A stretch of DNA of 64,000 nucleotides from Pogostemon cablin (Eukaryota > Streptophyta > Magnoliopsida > Lamiales > Lamiaceae), in the NCBI GenBank assembly GCA_023678885.1, contig CM042985.1:31816465-31880464 (forward strand). Direction: 5' to 3'. Shown here in pieces: positions 1 through 10,757 of the stretch (the stretch's first letter is position 1; every line of letters starts with the position of its first letter). The notes below the pieces were generated by a model, which had not been told where the DNA came from, did no database searches, and worked only from the letters and a program-made list of their open reading frames with translations. The position numbers and the translations under genes are program-made.

Positions 1-695
1 GTTTGAAAAGAAATTTAATTTGCCTGATTCCTCAAGAATTCAACGCCCGTAAACTTCAATTAAACTAAGGAGTTAGAGAGTTTATATAATTAATGAGTTG
101 AACAGACGATCAGGATTAGATTTATTACTAAATCATTTTATAATTTGAAAAAAGTATTAATTAAAATTATTTAATTATTTTAATGAGTAACTAAGATTTA
201 TTTGAGAAATAGATGACAGCAGTAGACTTATTCTACTTATAGTATATATTAAGATTAAGATAAAAATTCTAAATTGGGTGCAAATGGAAGGACGGGAGGA
301 TTATTTTTAATAAAAATATAGTTACTATTAAAAAAGAAAAAAAAAAGTAAAAAGTAAAAACCACATTAATTATTTATATCCCTTAATTGGGTGCAAATGG
401 AAGAAGGGATTTTTTTTTTATTTTAATAAAAATATACTCCGTAGTAACTATTTAAAAAAACAAAAAACCCTATTTAGAGATTTTGAGTAGGTAGGCCTTA
501 TGCATTTTTAGTTGGGAAATGGCGGGGAGCCGAGCCCAGCCCAGCCCAGCCCAACACCTGCAGCCTCAACGGCCATCATCTTCATCACCACTTTAAACCA
601 GACTTTTCTCTCTCTCCCCACCCCACCGTTGGAGGTTTTTGGAGGTTTCTGCAACAGAGCAACATTACATTTTTTATTTCATTCTCTCTTGCAAA
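1..695. other. AT-rich upstream spacer and 5' leader of the ubiquitin-like gene
   Basis: Positions 1-510 are AT-rich with no credible gene. A block starting ATTGGGTGCAAATGGAAG occurs at about 273 and again at about 386, each followed by a run with TAATAAAAATATA, which looks like a degenerate 112-bp tandem duplication. From about 535 the leader becomes GC/CT-rich, with four GCCCA-type pentamers (531-556) and CT stretches, as expected for a plant 5' UTR. The open frame at 512-742 is judged to be leader sequence read by chance. Confidence 0.5.
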
Positions 696-2357
696 ATGCT
701 GATGTACATCCAGGCACTCATGAGGGAGAGTATCCCTATTGAAGCGGAGGGCTTCCACACCATTGATCACGTGAAGCAACTCATTGAGGAAAAGGAAGGC
801 ACTGATCGATTGGATCAGCGATTGATTTTCTCCGGGGAAGTTCTCGAGGATTCCAGAACCCTTGCGGATTGCCGTATCCAGAATCACTCTGTTATTCATC
901 TCACGCGTATCATCAGAGGCGGTATGCACCTTCACATCAATACCTTCTCTGGTTATACCTTTACCATGGGGGTTTGGAGTTTGGACACCATTAACAATCT
1001 CAAGGCACACATTCACGAGAGGATGGGTATTCCTGTGAGTGAGCAGAGGCTCTTGCTTTACGGCAAAGAGCTTGACGATGGCGCTCTCACTCTCGCTGAT
1101 TACCGCATTCTAATTGGGGCCACTCTGAACCTTGTTCGACGCCGACGTGATGGTGAGTCGTCATATCAATTCTGTGAAATGAAATATTTATTTATTTATT
1201 TATTTTGGATTTTTGTTTTGAAATTTGGGCGTGGGTGTATTTCCCTGTTTCTTCTTTTTTGGCTGTTGTATGATAATTAACACGGCGAAGATCATCTTAC
1301 TCACAATTGAGTACTATTTGTAATTCATTCAGTAATTTCCTGTAAACAAATCCTTGGATAGCATAGTGAGGTTTATAGGATAGATGTTGCATTTCTGGTG
1401 CTTCTGTTTCTTTGTATTATTTCATTCAGCCTGTTGCTTTGTGTTATCTTTGGATGCAATGGTGTTTCTTGCTTAATTTCTTCAGATGATGCTGTGGGTA
1501 ATTCTGGTGTGCTAGCAATTAGGAAGAAAACACCTTCAGGAGGTTTAGGAATAGGGAATTTAGCTGAAGCTGTGATCAAACAGCCTGAGGTTGGCTTGAA
1601 GAGGGCTAGGGAGGATGCGTCGTCGAGGGGCTTGTCGTTGTGTGGTGTCAACTATGAAGAGGGCGTGGAATCATTTTGGGACGAAGAAGATTTCGGCTTA
1701 GCATGGAGGAGGTCTAGATCTCTCATTAGTCCCTACGACACTAGCAGATTTAAGTCGAAAAGTCAGCACACCTTGATAGAGTCTGTGGCTAATGATTGTG
1801 TGCGAGTATGCACTTTCATCCTACCCTCATTTTTTGTCTTACTGTACTTGGATTACGAACATGAGTCGTGTTGTGTTAACTTTGTGCAGACGCTCAACGT
1901 CACAGCTTTCCTTGAGAGCAAATTGCAGGAGAATAAGGATAGGTTGAGTGAGGCAGAGAAGGAGGTGAAACGGCTAACTGATAAAAACACTCTCACGAAT
2001 GATTCATTGCAGAAGGAGAAGGACAAGTGTAAGAAGCTGTTGCTGGAGCTGGATGAGGAGCGCTCGACAGGCAATTCCTTCCTGCAATCTGAAGCTGGAC
2101 AACGCCACAAGATGAGTTTGGTGAGGCAGGCGGCAAAGTCTGCTATTGATGAGTTCAAGAATAATGCTGCCATGAAGGCAGCTGCTATGAGTGTTTATGA
2201 CAATGCTGTGAAGGACTGCCAGAGGCTGCTGCGCGAGTTGGGCCGAGTATCTGAGGACATAATTCAGTTACTTGATCCACAGGATCCCAACCAAGAAGAG
2301 ACAGAAGTTGATGATGATGAGGAGGTGGAGGAAGAGTACATGGACGTAAAGGGTTGA
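696..2357 (+). CDS. Tandem ubiquitin-like domains fused to a coiled-coil, acidic-tailed protein (spliced)
   Basis: Three exons are inferred: 696-1152, 1486-1799 (or 1805) and 1890-2357, with GT/AG ends and a consistent frame, giving about 415 residues. The ATG at 696 is chosen because it makes the first ubiquitin-like unit exactly 76 residues, ending Arg-Gly-Gly followed by Met. Unit 1 keeps Leu8, Ile44, His68, Lys27 and Lys33, but has Glu at 11 and 48, Asn at 63, Gln at 6 and Leu at 29. Unit 2 keeps Lys27 and Lys48 and ends RRRRD with no Gly-Gly. Exon 2 adds a basic/Trp-containing linker. Exon 3 is a Lys/Glu-rich probable coiled coil ending in a run of Asp/Glu. Ubiquitin-like domains are the known part; the C-terminal half I do not recognise. 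It could be a polyubiquitin-derived regulator or a lineage-specific chimera. Function is not assignable from sequence. Confidence 0.75.
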
Positions 2358-3814
2358 TCGAGAGGTTAGTGGGGTTGTTGGAACATAGATTCTTTCATAC
2401 ATCTTACGTATGCAAACTTAGGTTTTTCTTTAATGCTACATGAATCTTTCATTGACAATGACTACTGATTTTACTGTATGCTGGTATGCTTATACTTTTA
2501 AAAGTTAAAAATTAAATCACACATCCTCCTCCCTCTCTCTCTGGTGTGCATGAAACAAAGAAATATAGCAATAATAGAGCATTTGATGAAGGTTTGCTGA
2601 TCCTTTTTTGGATGATCTGAGTCCAGTTTGGTGGCTTTTGCAGTAATTAGGTTTGGATAGAATTGAGAATATTGCAAAATTATATGATTATATTTGTATA
2701 TAATCTTTGATTAGGAAGAATTGAAAGATTTTACTTGATTAGGTTCTCATTAATACTTGTTTGTACATTTACAGTTCGAAGCTCTGTAAAGAATGAGCCA
2801 TTTCACCAAATATATACTACAGTATTAGACATTTTATTGAAGCGGAATACAATGTGAAATTGTGTCCCAATTAGAAAATTTTACTTTTTCTTGATTAACT
2901 GTCACTTTCTATTTATACTCCTAATGATTTTTCTTGATTAATTATCACATTCTATTTATACTATGAATGATTCATGGACACTCTCTATTAATCACAACTG
3001 GTGTATCATATTTTATTAAATCATTATAACTTTTTATTCTGTGTTATTGGAAGAATTTTTCATGATTGTGTCTCACACAAAGTGTTTACTTTTAATATTC
3101 CCTGTCAACCCATAAGGGTAACTATTTATTTTTTGCATATGAATTAATGGATAACTAAAATGACTAAAATGATAAAATTGATATTTTAATAAGAAGTAAG
3201 ATATTTTCTCAGTACCATTAAATATCATGTTGAGATTCCATTAATTCATATCATGACAATTGACAGCATACTTAGGACGGAATTATCGATAGAAGATAAG
3301 ATTGTTGCTTATATAGTTGTTGGGGCTAATTTTGTAAATGTATGAGTTACGAGGTATATATAAAAACGAGACAAATTAATTATAGCATGATGTTTGTAAC
3401 TTTTAAGCTGAATCTTTTTACTACAATTTATTAGGCAGTCTCAAAGGAGACCGTATAGTGAGATATTTCACATTTTCTTAATTAGTTTTTACTCTTTTTA
3501 TTAAAAATATTATTACTTTTTATTTATAATATAAATTATTTAATAAATAATTTACTATATCATTATTATTTTTCATTAATTAGAAATAAATTTTCTATTT
3601 AAATATTATTACATTTTATCCATTTCACGTAAGTCATGTAAGTATTTGCAATCATGGTATTATTTCATCCTCATTTATTCTCATAGCTTATTTGGCAAAA
3701 GTTGTGTGAGGCTGTGAGCAGTTTATATCTGTACTCTTATTATTATTTATATACTGCCTAATATTTATTAGAGTATAAATATATTTTTATTCTCGTGTAA
3801 ATTTCTAAAACATA
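2358..3814. other. 3' region and AT-rich intergenic spacer
   Basis: This holds the probable 3' UTR of the ubiquitin-like gene and then AT-rich sequence with no coding potential on either strand. A CT-rich patch lies near 2527-2543. No repeat with clear ends was recognised before the Stowaway terminus at 3815. Confidence 0.5.
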
Positions 3815-3899
3815 CTCACTCCATCCCATGAAAAGAGTTACATTTACTATTTGCACGGAGATTAAGAAATATAGTATTTTAATGTGTAGTGGTTGAGAG

Positions 3900-4029
3900 T
3901 ATTAGAGTATATTATAAACAATTGAGGGTGAGTTACAAATACATGTACAATATAGAAAAGGAAAGAAAGCAATCCGATGGGAGATGTTGGGCTAAGCTAT
4001 ATACAAAGTTTATATACATTATACTAATA
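3900..4029 (-). repeat. 3' LTR of the copia element
   Basis: This 130-bp copy begins TATTAG on the plus strand and ends CTAATA. The polypurine tract lies immediately inside (4030-4045, minus strand). It lacks the GAAAATATTTT-like stretch found near one end of the other LTR. Confidence 0.88.
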
Positions 4030-4036
4030 CACCCCC

Positions 4037-7000
4037 TCAAGTTGGAGCACCATTGGTGACTCCAATCTTGTCCATCAATAACCAAAGGCGTGCACCAGAG
4101 AGAGGTTTTGTTAGACCATCAGCAAGTTGATCAGCAGATGAAACATGTGAGATACATAGCTGCGACGATTTCACCAAGTCACGTACAAAGTGAAAGTCTA
4201 TAGCAATGTGTTTTATTCGTGAGTGAAAGAGTGGATTTGAGCAAAGATAGGTAGCCCCAATGTTGTCATTGTATATAGTAGGTGTGGATGGGATATGAAT
4301 GCTAAGTTCCGAAAGAATTGAGCAAGTCCATTGCATTTCAGTTGCAGCAGATGCAATGGACTGGTATTCAGTTTCAGTGGTGGAACGAGCTACTGAACGT
4401 TGTTTTCGAGATGAGCAAGAGATTGGATTGGCTCCTAAAAAAATAATATAAGCACTTGTGGAAGTTCTATCATCAGTGTTGCCTGCCCAATCCGCATCAG
4501 AAAAGCAGTGGAGATATAAAGGAGAGTTACAACGAAGGGAGATCCTTACATCTCGAGTACCATTGAGATATCGTAGTAACCTCTTTACAGCACCCCAATG
4601 ACATTCAGTAGGAGCATGCATGAATTGAGAGAGTTTGTTAACTGCAAAGGCAATGTTCGACCGAGTAAACTGGAGGTATTGGAGACAACCAAGAACTTGT
4701 CTGTACAATGATGCATTAGTCGGAGCAGTTCCATCTCATAAAATAAGAGAAGACCCAGAAGCAAGAGGTGTCTGAAATGGCTTTGCAGTAAGCATATTGT
4801 GTCTAGCAAGCAAATCAACAATGTATTTTCGTTGGGATATGAAGCATACATTGTTGGTATGAAAAACTTCTATCCCAAGAAAATAAGAGAGAGAACCAAG
4901 ATCTTTAACTGAAAATTGAGGACTGAGTGCCTCAACAACATGGGTAAGAAAAGGCATGTTATTACCCGTGAGTATCAAATCATCAACATATACTAAAAAC
5001 TAAGACACAATTCCATTCTTGTTGTACACGAAGAGTGATTCATCAGACTTCGTGGTCAAGAATCCAATAGAGGAAAGAAAGGACCTCAAAGCATTATACC
5101 ATGTTCGCGGAGCTTGCTTTAACCCATAAATTGACTTTTGCAACTTGCACATATAATCTGAAAAGTTTTTGTCAGAGAACCCAGTTGCTTGAGACATATA
5201 AACTTCCTCATTCAAAGTACCATGCAAGAACGCATTGTTCACATCAAATTGACGTAATGACCAACCTTTTGAGACAGCGATACTAAGTACTAAACAAACT
5301 GTTGCAGGCTTAACGACAGGACTGTAAGTTTCAAAATAATAAATTCCAGGTCATTGATGAAAGCCCTTTGCAACGAGTCTAGCCTTAAATTTGTCTATAG
5401 AGCCATCAAATTTTCTTTTGATATGAAATACCCACTTGCAACCTACAACATTGTGAGAGGAATCTGGAGGTACTAGGTCCCATGTACAATTTTTTTAAGA
5501 GCATTAAACTCATCAGACATAGCCGTACGCCAACGACTATCAGACAGTGCCTGAGAAATAGTACTAGGTTCAGTTTTAGCACAAATAGAAACAGTGAAAG
5601 AGTACCTTGGATTTGGTTTGTGAATGTTATTTTTGGAACGTGTTGTCATTGGATGATTGACAGTTGTTAGTGAAGGAGTTTGTCGGGGGGGAACTGGTGT
5701 AGGCTCAGCGACATGTGTAGGCTCAACTATAGGTGGAGGCACGGGAAGCGACTTAATGAGTGGAGGTTCAGAAGTTGTAGTGGGAATAGGTGAAGACGGT
5801 TTAATAAAAGGGAAGATATCCTCAACAAACTCAACATGGCGAGATGTGTAAAGTCGGTTGGAAGAGAGATCAAAACAGAGATATGCACTTTGAGTTAAGG
5901 AGTAACCAACAAAAACACAAGGGGTGGATCGAGTTTCAAGTTTGTGAGATGAGTATGGTTTGAGCCATGGATAACATCGACAACCAAACACTCAAAGTTT
6001 GGTGATGTTGGGTGGGTGTTTGAAAAGTTTTTCAAATGAGGATGACATCAATAAATCGACCTTGGGGAGGCGATTTATTATGTATGTGGCAGCGGACATA
6101 GCATAAGGCCAATAAGTAAGAGGCATGGAAGCTTGATGAAGAAGGGCTAGACCAGTATCAACTATATATCGGTGTCGACGTTCGGATATTCCATTATGTT
6201 CAGGGGTATGAGATGGAGTGGTGAGATGAGTGATGCCATGAGAAATGAGAAAAGGTTAAAGAACAATGTACTCTTCCCCATTATCAGTATACAAGGTGAT
6301 AATTTTGGTTTTAAAGAAGTTTTCAACCAAAGCTTTGAAGGCAGTAAAGGTGGCCTGAACATCAGATTTATATTTAAGGGGAAACAACCAAACATATTTG
6401 CTAAAATGATCAACAAAGATAACATAGTATTTGTAGCCATCAATTGATATAACTGGAGATGTCCAAACATCAGAATATAATAATTCAAGTGGAACAGACG
6501 AAGATAAACTTGATTCAGCAAAAGGTAATTTGTGACTCTTAATGCACTTACAAGAATCACAAGAGATATTCAAAGGTTTGTGTTTTGGCACATTATGAGA
6601 AGATAGAACTGAATTTAGAATTTTATCTGATGGGTGGCCTAGGTGAGCATGCCAGATGGGTAGAGATGGCTTGATTGTAATTAGAGCAGAAGGAGATGAT
6701 AGAGTATGCACAGTAGCTGGCCATACGTATAATCCATTAACGCGAGGTCCATGGAGCAGCATTCCCCCCGTGCGATAATCCTTCACTTGAAAATCAAAAT
6801 CAGAGAAGACAACAGAAACGTTATTTGTATAGCAAAGGCTGGATACATGTATTAAATTTAGAGCCATAGCAGGAACAACTAATACTCCATGGAACTCAAG
6901 TGAAGCAACATTAGCAAATTTTAAAGAGCCAAGGTGGGTGATTGTCAATGCCCTCATATGGTGTATGGAGTGATAAATTTGCAAGATCTCTAGTGATGTG

Positions 7001-7250
7001 GTGTGATGCTCCAGAATCCAAAATCCACTCCGAGGCTGCGGGAGTAGCAGTGGCGGCATGAGCAGATGGGGATGTGTAAGCTAGTCTCTATTGAGATCGA
7101 ACACCTTGCGAGATAGGTACATGAGTGAACTTCGAACAGCGACAAGCAGAATGGTCTGTTATCCCTCAAAGTTGACATTTTCCGAGGTAAGGGCGTTGGC
7201 CTTGCTGTGTAGAGGATTGCATATGGCGTGCTTGAGGTTGTGGTGATTAG
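4037..7250 (-). pseudogene. Copia pol remnant (protease tail, integrase, RT, RNase H)
   Basis: Read on the minus strand. About 7059-6256 holds the protease tail, the pre-integrase HLGHPS motif and the integrase core with its first Asp (YSDVW) and second Asp (YTDNG). The catalytic Glu region (HNGISERRH) is in another frame near 6200. 5991-5473 is the integrase-RT linker with VFVGYS. 5300-4736 is reverse transcriptase with QFDVNNAFLHG and YVDDLILTG. 4708-4037 is RNase H with SDADWAG and TETEYQSI. Stops separate these blocks near 6256, 5990, 5000 (just before the YVDD strand) and 4736, and frameshifts occur, so no full polyprotein can be made. Order and motifs identify copia; the clade was not determined. 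Confidence 0.9.
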
Positions 7251-8002
7251 GAGGGCGTTCGTGGCCTTATGCGGGAAGAATTATTTTGTTGTCTATATAT
7301 GCTGTGAAGTAGATCCTGCATATAGGGCTGTAAGAGGCTGGGAGTGAATGGTAACCTGACGAGAAGCTTGTTGAGCCTCAGTGCTCAAAAGTTTCTCATG
7401 TAGTTCATCAAATTCTATCAGGTTTTCCCTAGCTTGGATAACACTAGACAATTCTTTAAAGGAATCATCCAAGCCATTAAGAATTTTCAACGCAAGATCT
7501 TCAGCATCAGTGGTAACACCCAGGAGGGCTAATTCATCCACCACGCCTTTGATTTCCATCATGAAATCAGTAATTGATCGATGCCTTTTAATCGGGTTGT
7601 GCAATTTATTTTTCAGAGCCAAAATTCTACCACGAGTTAGTTTTCCATAAGTGTTGGAGAGAATCGCCCACGCATGACGGGATGTTTTAGATGCAGCAAT
7701 GAAGGGAATCAACATTGGTGTGAAAGATCCAATAATTGCGGAAGGAATGAGTTGATCTTGTCTTACCCAGCGAGCATGTTCTGGATTAGGTGTCGTGACA
7801 TTGTTCATGGTCATGGTTGCTTCAGGACATAAGTGAATGCCATCAAGAAAACCATACAAACCAAATCCTGTGGGAAGTGTTCGAAATTGAAAACTCCATG
7901 ATGTGTATTTTTAGAGATTAGTGTCAATGGGGCTTGTGCAGCAATATTAAAAACCACGAACTGAGAGTCAGTGATGGTGTTGGAGTTTGTAGGGGCTGCC
8001 AT
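7250..8002 (-). pseudogene. Copia gag remnant with broken zinc knuckle
   Basis: Translation would start at the ATG at 8002 (MAAPTNSNT). The reading frame shifts near 7870 into a UBN2-type gag segment (7859-7293) containing SKTSRHAWAILSNTYG and an Ile/Leu-rich helical region. Downstream, near 7195-7140, the CCHC zinc knuckle can be read as C-x2-stop-x4-H-x4-C: the second cysteine codon has become TGA (plus strand 7166-7168). The gag is therefore disabled twice. Confidence 0.82.
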
Positions 8003-8167
8003 GATTTCTGTAGAAGGAAGAATAAGGTAAAGGCAGAAAGGTGGGTTGTGGTGGAGAGGAAAAAAAAAGAAGAGAGAATGCGTCAAAATTTAGAAAAATA
8101 TTTGACAGATTGATATAGCAAGGATCGTGGGGATTGAGGCGTTAGCCCATTAACGCTCTGGTTACCA

Positions 8168-8308
8168 TATTAGGAAAATATTTTTATATATTATAAACAA
8201 TTGAGGGTGAGTTACAAATACATGTACAATATTGAAAATGAAAGAAAGCAATCCGATGTGGGATGTTGGATTAAACTATATACAAAGTTTATATACATTA
8301 TACTAATA
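8168..8308 (-). repeat. 5' LTR of the copia element
   Basis: This 141-bp copy shares its central part with the 3' LTR, including CAATTGAGGGTGAGTTAC and the end ATACTAATA. The primer-binding site starts at the next base inward on the minus strand. Confidence 0.88.
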
Positions 8309-8482
8309 GAGAGTTATAATAATTTGATGTATGGTGGATAATTGTATTAATGTTATGTGTGGGTTCCATAAAGATAAAGTGATTGATTTATGTGGGTCTC
8401 ATCTACTAAAAAAAAAAATATAATTTTTATAGTGAGACGCCCTAATTAGTAAAATGTAACTCTTATTGCGGGACGTAGGGAG

Positions 8483-9590
8483 TAATTATAAAGTGTGGTA
8501 CCTTGTAGTAACCCAGATAATCTCTTTATTAATGCATTTAATTTTTATTTTTTTAAAATTCTATGTATTATATTATATATAATGTGGCTTACTTATATTT
8601 GTTGTCTCATTCAATATACTCTTACATAATAATGTCTTGGTGCAATTTTTTCTCCCATCTCATAAATTGCAGCTACTTAGCAAAGTAGGCATTAGTTGTT
8701 AGTACTTAGTACAACACTTCACAATATAAAGATAATTAAGTTAGTAAAAGAAAAGGGAATCAGCCAACAAGATAAAATTTAAAATAAAATCACCCTAATC
8801 TTAAAAAGCAAATTCATGCACAACTAATTTATAAGCTAAAATAATCCCAAAAAAAAAAAGGAATTGTATTCATGGAGGTTTGAGATGATGGAGAATGGGG
8901 CATTCAGCTTCATCAAGGCTACCAAAATGTATTGACAAGCCAAAGCCTAAAGACCCATCATCCTTTTGAAATCAAATCTGGTTTATCACAATTTTAGTGT
9001 GTCAGAGTTTTTTTATTATTATTATTCATATAATAATATACTCCTATGTTAAAGTTAATATAGCCTACATATGATATTTTAGAAGTAACACCCTACATTT
9101 TAAAGGGAACACTTTTTGAGATGGAACAATTTGCCCACAATCACCCATCTAATTAACTTTTAAAAAAAATACCTTTAATTTCGAAAACTATACTCCATTT
9201 CACAATTTCTTCTAAAATTTAATATCATTACAAATTATTAATAATGTTTTGACATTAATTTAAAAGTTGAAAATTTGAATGAAGATGAGTGGTTGATATC
9301 CGAAGGGTATTTTGGTGATTCACGTCTTGCATGGGCATTTTGGGCAATATACATACCTCAAAAGGATAATTCCACATTGCTTGGGAAAAGCATCAGGAGG
9401 GTAAATTAGTCATTTGAGAAAAGTACAGTCTTCCCCCTTCTCTCATCTCATCACCCAACCCAACCCAACCCAATTACTCTTAGAGAGAGAGAGAGAGAGA
9501 GAGAGGCATTATAATTATTATGAGAATGAGAGTAGAAGTAAAAGGTGGTTGATGCATGAGTAACACACTACTGCTTCCATAATTTTCAAT
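8483..9590. other. AT-rich spacer and promoter region of the AP2 gene
   Basis: There is no coding potential. Near the right end are pentamer repeats of CCCAA type (9453-9473) and a (GA)n microsatellite (about 9482-9505), then CT-rich sequence typical of a plant promoter/leader. Confidence 0.5.
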
Positions 9591-9731
9591 TCTCTCTTTC
9601 TCTTTCTCCATCTAATCTCACCACCTTCCCTTTCTAATCCTCCTAACAGTCCCCCCCCCCCCCCTGCCTCGTTGTCCACGCTCTCTCTCTGTTACCCCTT
9701 CTTCTCTCTGCTTTCGCTTTTTTTCTTCCAG

Positions 9732-10741
9732 GTAATTTAGCTATTTGTGGTTATGATGCGAGGATTTCACAGATTCTGTCTTTTATTGTGTAATAAAACT
9801 TGGTTGGACTTTTGTTGGCGACGTTGGTTGACTTGTAGTATTGTACCAATTGTCACTTCGTTTCTGGGCTTCGCCATTGGCTCCCAAAGATTATGATTTT
9901 GTGTGTTTTTCGAGATGGGTGTTTTTTGTTTCGTAATTTTGATTGAATTATTGTTTTCTTGCCCTGCCTTTTCTCGTAGATTTTTTTTTTATCTCCATGA
10001 AGGGTGGTTGGTGGGTGGGTGGGTGGGGTTGACTTGCAATTCTTTGAAATTGAAGAATTTGGGAACATAGATTTGTTAAATTTCCGCTTCTGGTTTGAAT
10101 TGATGAGTATTTATCCTCAGTACACCCCCCCCCCCCCCCCCTCTGGGTAAGGTTAGATTGGGTTCAATGTTTTGTTGCCATTACCTTTTTAGCTTCTTTA
10201 AGTTCAGATTTGGTCATCACTTTTCTTGAATTCTGAAAGAGATTGTTATCTTCACTCTAGAAAATGGTATTGTTGTATGATTGTTAGTTAGAGGGAGAAG
10301 ATTACTTCACCTCTTTTGGATAGTACTAAATTGGGTAAGGTAATGTGGGGTTCTGCATATGTTACACTCTTGATTTATCCAAGTTTATCAATCTGTTTAA
10401 ACAGTGTCAATGATATGGTTTCAAGCTTAGTGTATTAGTCATAAGTTGAAGCCATGCAAGAAATTTACGACCATTAGTTTGATTGCACGAGTACTTCGTG
10501 GATAGTAAATCCGATATGCAGCTCCCATTGTAGCCTATTGGTTCTTGTCATCTAGTTGTCTAGGTGGAACTCCTTATATTGTTCATATGTTCATTGTTCT
10601 CTTTCTGTCTTTTACACTAGTTGCTTATGGATCAGATGAAGGTTTCATCACTGCACTCGTATTTGTTGTATTATTCTCCATCTTATATGCTTCTTGGTAA
10701 GGTTTTGAGGCCATCAGCTGACTTATTGTTATGCATTTCAG
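9732..10741 (+). other. 5' UTR intron of the AP2 gene
   Basis: A CT-rich leader ends TTCTTCCAG, followed by GTAATTTAG at 9732. The acceptor ATTTCAG ends at 10741, 16 bases before the start codon at 10758. The 1,010-bp intron is T-rich and non-coding. It carries a G-quadruplex motif (10013-10028) and a 17-C run (10125-10141). A 14-C run (9651-9664) lies just upstream in the leader. First introns in plant leaders often raise expression; that role here is inferred. Confidence 0.7.
10013..10028 (+). promoter_or_regulatory. Predicted G-quadruplex motif (GGGT repeats) in the leader intron
   Basis: Four G-runs separated by single T residues (GGGTGGGTGGGTGGGG) form an ideal short-loop parallel quadruplex motif on the sense strand, so it would also be present in the pre-mRNA. 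Function is not shown by sequence. Confidence 0.6.
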
Positions 10742-10757
10742 GAGTGTTAAATAAGTC

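Larger units (their letters stand above)
3900..8308 (-). mobile_element. Ty1/copia LTR retrotransposon, decayed, minus strand
   Basis: The element is bounded by short LTRs (3900-4029 and 8168-8308) and a 5-bp target-site duplication, GAGAG, at 3895-3899 and 8309-8313. The LTR ends are TATTAG and CTAATA, a non-canonical TA..TA pair rather than TG..CA. On the minus strand a primer-binding site resembling initiator tRNA-Met (TGGTAACCAGAGCG, 8167-8154) directly abuts the 5' LTR. A polypurine tract (GAGGGGGTG) directly precedes the 3' LTR. Gag, protease, integrase, reverse transcriptase and RNase H follow in copia order. Several stops and frameshifts make it non-autonomous now. By eye the alignable LTR part has about 7 substitutions in 122 bp, plus an 11-bp indel. 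Confidence 0.93.
3815..8482. mobile_element. Stowaway-type (Tc1/mariner) MITE, split by a copia insertion
   Basis: The outer ends are inverted repeats: the left begins CTCACTCCATCCC with GAGTTACATTTACT further in, and the right reads AGTAAAATGTAACTC then GGGACGTAGGGAG. TA dinucleotides flank both ends (3813-3814 and 8483-8484). Removing the copia element (3900-8308) and one GAGAG copy leaves a MITE of about 254 bp (3815-3899 plus 8314-8482), a normal Stowaway size. Confidence 0.8.

Noticed and set aside
585..1016. Long minus-strand open frame opposite the ubiquitin-like gene
   Set aside because: It lies antisense to clear ubiquitin-like domains and shows no known motif; a shadow frame.
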